This document shows, piece by piece, positions 9,168-17,566 of a DNA stretch of 64,000 bases. How positions within the stretch are numbered: the stretch's first letter is position 1; each line of letters starts with the position of its first letter. This stretch comes from Ochrobactrum sp. Q0168 (lineage in GTDB: Bacteria > Pseudomonadota > Alphaproteobacteria > Rhizobiales > Rhizobiaceae). The notes below the pieces were generated by a model. The model saw nothing but the letters and a program-made list of their open reading frames with translations. It made no database searches and was not told the DNA's origin. A program made the position numbers and the translations under genes. Location of the stretch: positions 1 through 64,000 of the forward strand of contig NZ_JAELXQ010000002.1 in assembly GCF_016427605.1 (NCBI RefSeq), read 5' to 3'.

Positions 9168-10777
9168 ATGAACGACGCGACCGAAGAGCTTCCGGACGAC
9201 CTTGCCAGTACCCTTGCACTGCTGGCCCAGGAACGCGCTCGACGTGTTACAGCCGAAGCAGAAGCGGCAACCGCCAAGGCAGAAGCCGCCAGTGCAAAGG
9301 CACTCGTATCGCATTCCGAAGCGCTGATCGCTCGGCTGAAGCTGGAGATCGACAAGGTCCGCCATGAACTCTACGGCAGCCGGTCCGAGCGCAAGGCGCG
9401 GCTCCTGGAGCAGATGGAACTGCAACTCGAGTAATTGGAAGCGGACGCCGGTGAAGATGAACTGGCCGCGAAGATCGCAGCCAAAGCTTCAACCGTCAAA
9501 GCCTTCGAGCGCAGGCGTCCGTTGCCACGCGAGCGCATCGTCATCGCCGCTCCCGCCAATTGCGCCCGCTGCGGATCGGCCAAATTGTCGAAGCTTGGCG
9601 AGGACATCACCGAGACCCTGGAGGTCATCCAGACGGTACGGGAGAAGTTTACCTGTCGCGAGTGCGAGAAGATCACGCAGCCACCGGCTCCCTTCCATAT
9701 AACGCCACGCGGCATTGCCGGGCCAAATCTGCTGGCGATGATCCTGTTCGAGAAGTTTGCCCAGCACCAGCCGCTCAATCGTCAGAGCGAACGCTATGCT
9801 CCTGAAGGCGTCGACTTAGTTTATCGACGCTTGCAGATCAGGTCGGAGCTTGCGCCGCGACGTTGAAGCCACTTCATTGTCTGATCGAAGCGCATGTTCT
9901 TGCCGCTGAGCGCCTGCATGGTGACGACACGACAGTGCCGATCCTGGCCAAGGGAAAGACCGATACGGGCCGCATCTGGACTTATGTCCGGGATGATCGG
10001 CCGTTCGGAGGCCTCTCGCCGCCGGCAGCCCTTTACTATGCCTCGCGCGATCGACGACAGGAACATCCGGAGCGCCACCTGAAGACCTTCACCGGTATTC
10101 TGCAGGCGGACGCCTATGGTGGCTACAATCCGCTGTTCAAGGGTGATCGCGATCCAAATCCGCTAAGACAGGCGTTTTGTTGGGCACACGCGCGTCGCAA
10201 GTTGTTCGTGCTCGCAGACATTAATGCGAACGCCAAGCGTGGAAAGAACGCCGCGCCGATCTCGCCTATGGCGCTCGAAGCCGTCAAACGGATCGACGGC
10301 CTGTTCGATATCGAGCGGGAGATCAACGGGCTTACGGCCGATCAACGCCTGGAACGTCGCCGCAAGGAAAACCTGCCGCTCGTCGACGATCTGCATGCTT
10401 GGCTTCAAACCGAGCGTGCAAAACTGTCACGCAGTTCTCCGGTCGCCGAGGCGATCGATTACATGCTCAAGCGTTGGGATGGCTTCACGTCATTCCTGGA
10501 GGATGGCCGGATTTGCCTCACGAACAACGCCGCGGAGCGAGCCCTGCGAGGCTTTGCACTCGGTAGGAAGTCCTGGGTCTTCGCCGGATCAGACCGCGGC
10601 GCGGATCGTGCAGCCTTCATGGCAACGTTGATCATGACGGCAAAGCTCAACGACATCGATCCGCAGGCGTGGCTGGCCGACGTTCTTGCCCGCATCGCCG
10701 ACACGCCGATTATCAGGCTGGAGCAGTTGCTTCCGTGGAATTGGACGCCGCGGACCGTCAACGCTCAAGCTGCCTGA
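9168..10777 (+). pseudogene. tnpC: IS66 transposase TnpC, disrupted by a stop codon and a frameshift
   Basis: Three pieces together cover a full-length IS66 DDE transposase of about 535 residues. The first (9168-9434) holds the coiled-coil N-terminus and LYGSRSERK, and ends at an in-frame TAA at 9432. The second continues in the same frame with the zinc-binding Cys block (NCARCGSAKL, FTCRECEKI). Near 9817-9822 one base seems missing, because adding an A after CTTA restores a continuous protein into the third piece (9863-10777). That piece has LHGDDTTVPIL, ADAYGGYNPLF, FCWAHARRKLF and ICLTNNAAERALR, which carry the catalytic acidic residues. Single-base damage at two sites means real decay or sequencing error; either way the gene as written is not functional. 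Confidence 0.92.
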
Positions 10778-10782
10778 CCTGT

Positions 10783-10802
10783 GGCCTTCACCGGAGGCTT
10801 AC
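10783..10802 (-). repeat. IS66 right inverted repeat
   Basis: On the minus strand it reads GTAAGCCTCCGGTGAAGGCC, matching the left end at 18 of 20 positions. Confidence 0.92.
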
Positions 10803-10810
10803 CTTGCTGC
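10803..10810 (+). repeat. IS66 target-site duplication, right copy
   Basis: The eight bases CTTGCTGC directly follow the right inverted repeat and match 8285-8292 exactly. Confidence 0.93.
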
Positions 10811-11279
10811 TGCCAGTCTTTAAATGCGTGAAGAGCGCCGTTGTGGCAAGGATTCCATAAATGACACCAGTAACGGGTCGAAAGCATTCTACGACAAGCC
10901 ACCCGTTACAACGTTCGGTAAATGCTGGGTTCCTCGACGTGGCTACTACTGTGCAACGTCCAAAGATCAATCACCTTGCACCGCGCAGATCGCCAACCCA
11001 TGCGAAATATCCCTATCACTGACAACTGCCCGCAATAGACCGGAGAAATAGGGGCGGGAAACCGCACTTAATATCCTGCGTGTTTCAACAGACTAAAGCT
11101 TTACAATGACTGAGAATGCAAAGTTTGAAACGACCTGTTCATTCTTGCTAAAATAGATCCTTTGAATTGCCGACTGAACGATCTGGCAAAAATACCATGT
11201 GATGATTGTAGAATGGCCAGTTGAAGACCCGTCTGTTGAATCAACGGCGGATGCATCAAAATAACTGCTGCATATATAT
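10811..11279. other. Gene-free stretch downstream of IS66
   Basis: This 469-bp stretch has several short frames but none with a recognisable motif or ribosome-binding site. Joined to 8163-8284 across the IS66 insertion, it still gives no coding sequence I can identify. It lies past the stop of the convergent gene at 11280. Confidence 0.5.
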
Positions 11280-13367
11280 TTAGCCAAGAAATCTTTCCAA
11301 CGCCTCATCAATTGCACGAATATCTTTATGTGGATTGTTATTCAGGTTCACGTACTGCATTGCTTCAGAAAGGGCTTTAGCTGTGGAAGCCTTAACGGAA
11401 CCGGCATCTAAGCCTGCCTGCTTACTGCTCAGAGCAACGATATTTGAGAAAAAACACGTACGCTTCCCCTCGGAATCTGCTAAAGACACCGCCGATTTTG
11501 ACAGGGCAACTGGGATGGCGCCTTGGACCCATTCATCACTCGATATCATCGGTACGACCGACACGTCGTCAAACGACAAAGAGCCGCTTGTTAGACCTGC
11601 GCCAAAGGCTTTGGACTCCTCTACTGGAAGCCGAACAACAGGTGTGCCTGCTATATTGGCATCAAGTATCAAGGTTGATTGTGTAGTAATCGCGCCGTCA
11701 ACCGCCTTCAAGAGCCGCATTAGTGGCCAATCTATTGATGTAAGCAAAATATCATCAATTAGAACAGCATTCTGGTATAGTTTCTCAGAGAAGAAATCAT
11801 AGATTGAACTGTCATCAGGATGGGGTTTTATGAAAAACAAGTGTTCTGGGTTTTTAGTAACTAAACGTTCTATCCAGGCGTAAGTTTCGTTTACTCCGTG
11901 GCGATGAACTGACCAATGAAGATTCAGTGCAACCAGAATCTTACTATTGAATTCATTTGTCCAATCGCCAAACCTATTAGCAATAGCGTCAGGATGTTGT
12001 TCGATTGACGCATCCATGGCTTTAGGTGAACCAACAACTTCAATACTATGGGCTGAAGGGTCTGCTACAGCAGCGGCGAATGCGCCTTGTGCCTTACTGT
12101 CCCACACGCCGATCACTTCTGAAGCAGGAGATATTGAGGATGCGATAGTCATACCGTGCTGAAGCGAAACAGTATGGTATCCAGCCTCTCGTGCCATGAC
12201 CATAACGGATGAGTTTAACTGATGCGTGACGCTATGATTTCCTTCCGTTGCAGTCATCCACATTTCATTCTCTTTAGGAGACGAAGAGATGAGCGAACGA
12301 GCATCATTTGAAGTATTTAAGGTCGTAAATTCGATACCCTTTTGGGTTAGAAATCCTTTGATTATCTTCTGATATGATTTGCTGATACAATCTTCGCGCA
12401 ACGTTACACGCAAGAGATCAGCCGGCCACGCATCCATAATGCTACGGGCAAAAGTCCAATCTTGGATGAAGTGAATTGAGTATGTAAGCTTCGGATATGT
12501 ACGTTTTAAGGCTCTCTTTTTCCATCTGTAAGAAATATCCAGAATATCCGACAGTTTCTTTCGAAGAGCAGGCAGTGACGGAGCTTTCTTTTTCCTGTTG
12601 TTCCGTACGATCAGATAATGTTGATGATTCTTGTCGTCACGAAAAGGATTAAGCTTGTGCCAATGAGAAACCGATATAATGTCCGCCCCAGTTCCTACAA
12701 AATGAACATCTCGAACCAGCTCATCGAAATAATTGTCTGAATAAATTTCAAATCCGGATGCTTGGAAAATATTCTTCCAGGTTTCAATTGGGATCACAGT
12801 CGAATGAAAACTATTAGCTTGTGAGCTTGGGCGCGTACTGATGGAGATAACAAGAGCTTTTCCCGTTATGCTTTTCAGATTTAACATGAAGTCAGCGAGA
12901 TGCTCATTGTCTATGTGTTCTGCGACGTCCAGACAGGTGGAAACCCAAGCTTTTCCAAGTGAATTCGAAAGAAAAGACGAAATTTCTGACGTTTTACAGT
13001 CATCATTTCGAGATAAATCAAACTTCTTACAAAATGCTTCTGGATTATCGTAATAGTCTAATGAGGCAGCTTTCCCACCACCCTCGCGCCAGATATGAGA
13101 GAGTTTGCCGTTACCACCACCGATATCCAAAAGGCTATCAACGCCAAGTTCGCCGGCCAACTGCCGAAGTAGTCGTGGAAACCGTTCGACGTCGTAGGAT
13201 GTGGAGTCGGATTGATGGGCGTAATAATTTTGTGCGTACAGCTTTTCGTAGTTGGTAACGCTGGCCATTTCTTGACGAACGGAAAAGATCGGATCTACCT
13301 CCTGTTCTGAACGACATGTGCCGACGCTGGAAGCTAGCGATCGGATCTTGTTCAATATCGTTTTCAT
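11280..13367 (-). CDS. Two-domain methyltransferase / GT-B (CDP-glycerol transferase-like) protein
   Basis: A 695-residue protein in two parts. Residues about 35-260 form a class I SAM-dependent methyltransferase, with motif I SLLDIGGGNGKL at 78-89 and STCLDVAEHI as a later motif. Residues about 295-690 look like a GT-B glycosyl or polyol-phosphate transferase: SLQHGM, an IGVWDSKAQ segment, VVGSPKAMD and FIKPHPDDSS resemble the TagF/CDP-glycerol glycerophosphotransferase fold, and TQSTLILDANIAGTPVVRL is the nucleotide-binding end. It probably adds a methylated or phosphate-linked residue to the O-chain, possibly as a terminal cap. The substrate is unknown. It stands alone on the minus strand and is AT-rich. 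Confidence 0.68.
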   Translation of the reverse strand: MKTILNKIRSLASSVGTCRSEQEVDPIFSVRQEMASVTNYEKLYAQNYYAHQSDSTSYDVERFPRLLRQLAGELGVDSLLDIGGGNGKLSHIWREGGGKAASLDYYDNPEAFCKKFDLSRNDDCKTSEISSFLSNSLGKAWVSTCLDVAEHIDNEHLADFMLNLKSITGKALVISISTRPSSQANSFHSTVIPIETWKNIFQASGFEIYSDNYFDELVRDVHFVGTGADIISVSHWHKLNPFRDDKNHQHYLIVRNNRKKKAPSLPALRKKLSDILDISYRWKKRALKRTYPKLTYSIHFIQDWTFARSIMDAWPADLLRVTLREDCISKSYQKIIKGFLTQKGIEFTTLNTSNDARSLISSSPKENEMWMTATEGNHSVTHQLNSSVMVMAREAGYHTVSLQHGMTIASSISPASEVIGVWDSKAQGAFAAAVADPSAHSIEVVGSPKAMDASIEQHPDAIANRFGDWTNEFNSKILVALNLHWSVHRHGVNETYAWIERLVTKNPEHLFFIKPHPDDSSIYDFFSEKLYQNAVLIDDILLTSIDWPLMRLLKAVDGAITTQSTLILDANIAGTPVVRLPVEESKAFGAGLTSGSLSFDDVSVVPMISSDEWVQGAIPVALSKSAVSLADSEGKRTCFFSNIVALSSKQAGLDAGSVKASTAKALSEAMQYVNLNNNPHKDIRAIDEALERFLG

Positions 13368-14091
13368 TCCAGCATCCTTCTCATTCTGACTATGAGTGCA
13401 TTATCGAATTGCAGCGCGAATGACAAATGCTCAGCCGCTTATAGAATTAGTTTCAGACCAACAGGACGTGCATATGGCTTCATCCACGACGAATACCGCC
13501 ATATAGACACTGCAAACGGGCCCATGGGCCAACCAAGGCCGAGTTCGATCAACTGCCACGTCACCTAGCTCCTGGAATCACCTCACATACAAGGGGCACA
13601 GTGAACGGTGCTGCGCTAACTTGCGCAGCACCTGAACCGTCTACATCCCAAGCAAAGCGGCGCTTCGCACATAGGATACCATCTGCTGCTGCAGAACGAA
13701 TGGCCAAACAGCTGACAATGATATTGCGTGGGCACTGATGATGCGCAGGACTTGGTTTCAAAACGTTTGAAATCTCTGGCGAAGGCCAGACTCACGGCGC
13801 ATGAAGTTCACCATTATCGATTAGATGGCCGCTTATCCCGCCTCTAACCTGTCAGGTTTTTCCGTCAGTCGAGGCGACTATTTGTCGTTGTCATTGGAAC
13901 GAAAACTATGCAATGAAGTCCCTACGTGGCGCTTCGTAATCAAGTGAGTGAAGCTATCACAGGGGTACCTCACCAAACGAGCCACAACGAGCTATCAGCC
14001 TGGCCCTGCGCTCTGCTGCACGTAAGCGTCTTCGCCTTTTTGGTTAGGCTACTTAATAATAATGCCTTTAATTCGCTTTGCGGGAGAGTTC
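13368..14091. other. Long divergent intergenic region in the polysaccharide locus
   Basis: This 724-bp stretch separates the minus gene ending its 5' side at 13367 from the plus gene starting at 14092. It must hold both promoters. It contains one strong hairpin (13607-13632). A short minus frame at 13561-13761 has no ribosome-binding site or recognisable motif and overlaps the hairpin, so I do not call it. The rest shows nothing I can name. Confidence 0.5.
13607..13632. other. Perfect 10-bp hairpin in intergenic DNA
   Basis: GGTGCTGCGC and GCGCAGCACC flank the six-base loop TAACTT. No T-run follows on either strand, so it is not a typical intrinsic terminator. It may be an RNA element, a protein-binding palindrome or a relic of a mobile element. 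Confidence 0.6.
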
Positions 14092-15204
14092 ATGTCTGAA
14101 GAACGTATGCATTTGGAAAGCGATCATTATGATCCATTTTATGCCAGCCAACATGTCGGACGATATGAGATATTGCGCTCAATATGCGCCGGTAAAGTTG
14201 TTCTAGACATCGCTTGTGGCGAAGGTTATGGCTCTGCGCTCCTTTCAAAGTGGGGTGCCAAAGAAGTGGTAGGGGTTGATGTTTCTAACGAAGCCATCAA
14301 CAACGCCAGCAAGCTGTTCGCGACCGACACGGTTAAATTTCATACATATGATGCGCACCAGGTCGACACGCTTCTCAAAGAAAAGAAGTTTGACGTGGTA
14401 GCGTGCTTCGAAACCATTGAACACCTTCAGGAACCGCTGACATTTTTAAAGGCGATCAAGAAGCTTCTGAATAAAGCGGCGGTTGTTGCAATAAGCTGCC
14501 CGAACGAGAAGAACGACTTCTCGAGTGACAACGACAACCCTTTTCATCTTGGGGCGTACACGTTCGACGAATTCAAAGCACTGACTGAGGGCGTTCTTGG
14601 AAAGGCGAATGGGTGGCTTTTCGGCACTCCTACGCAAGGGATGATCAATATTCCTGTTCATGACGCGCTGTCGCTGAAAGACAACGCACGGCTGCTGGAT
14701 ATTCTCGATGCCTCTCCTGTATCGTCTGCGTCAGTTATACCTCCCGCCGCGCATGTGGCCCCGTCTCAAGCGAACTGCTTTTATTTTGTGGGCTTGTGGG
14801 GTGTCGACCCCAAGACAACGTCCGTTATCTCTACACTTTCATACCCATCGTTCATATCTCCTTGGAAAAAAATCGAATTTCTCGAAGAATCATTAACTTC
14901 AAAGTCCGAGGCTATTGAAACTTTGAATAAACGGCTGAACGAACTTCGCTCGGAAGCCAGTCTTTACAAGACGAAGATATTAAAACTGGCGCGGGAGCTT
15001 GATGCCGAATTGCTTTACTCAGGCAATCACGACGCCGGACAGTCCGCAGTTGAAGCAATTCAGGGGTTAAAAGCCGAGGTCGAAATGTACCGCCGCTCCA
15101 AATTTGTTCGGATGGGCCGTAAAATCAATCGAATTTACGACGTGCCAGGCATCGGCCATGCATTGAGGGCAGCCCGCAAAGTTGCCACTATTTTTATGAG
15201 GTGA
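14092..15204 (+). CDS. SAM-dependent methyltransferase with C-terminal coiled coil
   Basis: A 370-residue protein. Residues about 10-230 are a class I methyltransferase: VVLDIACGEGYGSALLS is motif I, EVVGVDVSNEAI the acidic SAM ribose contact and VVACFETIEHLQEPLTFLK the later motif. A heptad-rich segment follows (about 265-310: EFLEESLTSKSEAIETLNKRL and onward), suggesting oligomerisation or docking. I choose the ATG at 14092 because GGGAGAG lies just upstream; the frame opens earlier at 14062. It is four bases upstream of the glycosyltransferase at 15209 and probably co-transcribed with it. A sugar O-methyltransferase of the O-chain, perhaps a chain terminator as in ABC-dependent systems, is plausible. 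Confidence 0.78.
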   Translation: MSEERMHLESDHYDPFYASQHVGRYEILRSICAGKVVLDIACGEGYGSALLSKWGAKEVVGVDVSNEAINNASKLFATDTVKFHTYDAHQVDTLLKEKKFDVVACFETIEHLQEPLTFLKAIKKLLNKAAVVAISCPNEKNDFSSDNDNPFHLGAYTFDEFKALTEGVLGKANGWLFGTPTQGMINIPVHDALSLKDNARLLDILDASPVSSASVIPPAAHVAPSQANCFYFVGLWGVDPKTTSVISTLSYPSFISPWKKIEFLEESLTSKSEAIETLNKRLNELRSEASLYKTKILKLARELDAELLYSGNHDAGQSAVEAIQGLKAEVEMYRRSKFVRMGRKINRIYDVPGIGHALRAARKVATIFMR

Positions 15205-15208
15205 ACTC

Positions 15209-17314
15209 ATGCCAACTCCAATCAAGTATGACGTTTCGATAATTGTTAGCGTCCACAATGACTCTAAATACTTGGCCCGTACGATATGGTCATTCTCCGA
15301 CGCGGCGACTTTTGCGGCGCAAGACGGCATTACCACTGAACTTGTTATTGTTCAGGATAACCCACACTCGTCTATCCCTCATGCTCTGGAGCAGTGCGAC
15401 TTTTCTGCTTTCGCAAATGTTCAGAAAATTACAGTGTCAGTTGGCTCTCTGGGACCATGTCGTCAAGCGGGTATCGATGTAGCGGCAGGAAAGTATGTCG
15501 CACTTAGTGATGCAGACGACCTAATTTCCTACAATATGATTACCGACATGTACCGGCATGCAGAAAAGCATCGCGGCAAGGTCGTCCTTTTCCCTGACTG
15601 GTTGGTCGCTTTTGGTGGTCAGCATCATCTGTACAAAATGTACTCACTGGACGAAGTCAATGAGCTAGCCTTATTTGACCACCATCCATTTATTTCAAGG
15701 TCGTTTCTGGCCCGTCAACATGCTCAAGAAATACGGCTAGCCAACGTACCCATTAATGGTCCTTACGCTTACGAGGACTGGCATCACAACGCCAGCCTCG
15801 CTGCGAGCGGCTTTGAATTGATTGTCTGCCCCAACACTGTCTTCTTTTACCGGAAGAAAGGTGTCAGCATGCTGAACACCGTCAATTCATCATCCAGTAA
15901 AGTTATACCATTTTCGTCGTATTTTATCCCAGAGAGTTACATCGAGTTATGCAAATATGGGCATAAGAAATATAAAGAGTCGAAGGAAAACTGGGATTCC
16001 TCGGCAGAAAACCTTTACTCCGCCTTTATATCTTCAATATTTTTATTGGAATTGTGTTCTGCGGCGAACTTTATAGATCCGGCGATTGACATCCGCCACA
16101 TAAAACCTTCGAATACATTCTCAAATCGAAAACATGATTTGACAGCTGGAGACGCATATTTTCAAATTTGTAAACTGCTTAAAGGAAAGCAGTTTACCGA
16201 TGTCTTCATACTGCCCTTTTTTACGATAGGCGGAGCAGAGAAAGTAATTCTTGATATCATTGAAAATCTGTTGGCAATTGATCCCGCTAAGGAAGTTCTT
16301 TTTGTGTTCGGAATGGAACTGAGCGAGCACCAGTGGCTCGATAGATTGCCCGAGCAAGTTACAACGTGCGACATTGCCCATTTTTGCGGCACGGCAGCTG
16401 AAGAAACAGTTGATCTGGTAACTTTGCGGACGATACAGGCTTTCGCGCCGAGCGCGCATATCTATATCAAAAGCTCCCCCTACGGATATCGTTTCTGGGG
16501 TCGATATGGCAAGCTTCTATCGCATCACAAAAGTATACTTCTTCGATTTTGCGATGGCTCCTTTGAAATGCATTCACTACCTTTCATCGTGGGTTTCGAC
16601 TTCAACTTTATTTCAGAATATGGCGAGACAATATCGCTCGTTCTCTCGGATAATAAATACATAAATGATGCAGATCGTGCACGTCTGCCATATTTGGCTG
16701 GGAAGCAAGATGTACTGTATTCCGTAGCCAACGAAGCTACTAATGGGGAAGAACTGGATAGCCGCTTTGAAAAACTCCATGATCGCATTATTTGGGCGTC
16801 ACGCTTCGACCCTCAGAAGCGCCCCGAGTTGCTTCCACTCTTGGCAATCGCACTTGAATCGGAATTCCCTTCCGTAACACTGGAGGTCTGGGGTGCTGCT
16901 GTCTTGGGAACTGGAGACATTTCGCAACTACAAGCGCACCGCAATGTCGAAATTATGGGAACCTTTTCATCTTTTGCAGATATCCATTACCAGCGGTCTG
17001 ATCTGTTCCTTTATACGTCGCGTTTCGACGGGATACCGACCGTCTTGCTTTCAGCGCTTGGAGCCGGAATGCCCGTCGTTGCCCCCAGGTTGGGTGGGAT
17101 ACCTGAGATCGTCATCGACGGAGAAACCGGCTTATTAGTTGATCCACACCTGTCGGATGAAGCGCTCATCCTAGCCTATATAGAAGCAATACGGAAAATT
17201 CGGAGCAGCGCATCGATCAGATCTTCTATGGGCAGGGCAGCTCTGAAGTTGATCAAAGAGCAACACTCCCGCCAGCGTTATCTGGATGTAATCAAACGGA
17301 ATTTTTTCGCCTGA
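15209..17314 (+). CDS. Bifunctional glycosyltransferase, GT2 plus GT4
   Basis: A 701-residue fusion. Residues about 6-230 form a GT-A domain (VSIIVSVHNDSKYL, LGPCRQAGIDVAAGKYVALSDADD with the Asp-x-Asp at its end). Residues about 330-695 form a GT-B domain of family 4, with FFTIGGAEKVILDI near its start, IIWASRFDPQKRPELL and the C-terminal DGIPTVLLSALGAGMPVV / GGIPEIVIDGETGLLV, which hold the Glu and nucleotide-sugar contacts. Two transferases in one chain suggest consecutive linkages of one repeat unit. It is the second gene of a two-gene plus-strand unit with the methyltransferase at 14092, four bases apart. Confidence 0.85.
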   Translation: MPTPIKYDVSIIVSVHNDSKYLARTIWSFSDAATFAAQDGITTELVIVQDNPHSSIPHALEQCDFSAFANVQKITVSVGSLGPCRQAGIDVAAGKYVALSDADDLISYNMITDMYRHAEKHRGKVVLFPDWLVAFGGQHHLYKMYSLDEVNELALFDHHPFISRSFLARQHAQEIRLANVPINGPYAYEDWHHNASLAASGFELIVCPNTVFFYRKKGVSMLNTVNSSSSKVIPFSSYFIPESYIELCKYGHKKYKESKENWDSSAENLYSAFISSIFLLELCSAANFIDPAIDIRHIKPSNTFSNRKHDLTAGDAYFQICKLLKGKQFTDVFILPFFTIGGAEKVILDIIENLLAIDPAKEVLFVFGMELSEHQWLDRLPEQVTTCDIAHFCGTAAEETVDLVTLRTIQAFAPSAHIYIKSSPYGYRFWGRYGKLLSHHKSILLRFCDGSFEMHSLPFIVGFDFNFISEYGETISLVLSDNKYINDADRARLPYLAGKQDVLYSVANEATNGEELDSRFEKLHDRIIWASRFDPQKRPELLPLLAIALESEFPSVTLEVWGAAVLGTGDISQLQAHRNVEIMGTFSSFADIHYQRSDLFLYTSRFDGIPTVLLSALGAGMPVVAPRLGGIPEIVIDGETGLLVDPHLSDEALILAYIEAIRKIRSSASIRSSMGRAALKLIKEQHSRQRYLDVIKRNFFA

Positions 17315-17566
17315 GGCCACCTGTAAACATTCAAATCGGATGTTGGACCAATGACGCTTGTACCAGGGATCGCTATCCAAGCCACAAATGAAGTTGCTTG
17401 TCGGGCTTTCGATCTTACACTCTATTCCAGCGACAACAGCTTGTTACGTAGGCACTCGTGAAGTTAATTTCCGTGAACGTAGCGCGTCGTCAAGGCATAT
17501 CACCACGATAACGATTGATCGGTTCGATTGCGTGATAAATACTGGCTGTAAATGCCACCGCAACAA

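Larger units (their letters stand above)
8293..10802 (+). mobile_element. IS66-family insertion sequence, complete ends
   Basis: A 2,510-bp element carrying tnpA, tnpB and tnpC in the order and orientation typical of IS66. Its ends form a 20-bp imperfect inverted repeat starting GTAAGCC, with 18 of 20 bases matching, and it is flanked by a perfect 8-bp duplication (CTTGCTGC), the size expected for IS66. The clean duplication shows it inserted by transposition at this place. tnpC carries a stop and a frameshift, so the copy is probably not autonomous now. Its GC content is higher than that of the surrounding polysaccharide genes. Confidence 0.95.

Noticed and set aside
10824-11051. Short frames right of the IS66 element
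   Set aside because: They have no motif and do not join with sequence left of the element into a longer gene.
13561-13761. A 66-codon minus frame in the long intergenic gap
   Set aside because: It overlaps a strong hairpin, lacks a ribosome-binding site and has no recognisable motif.
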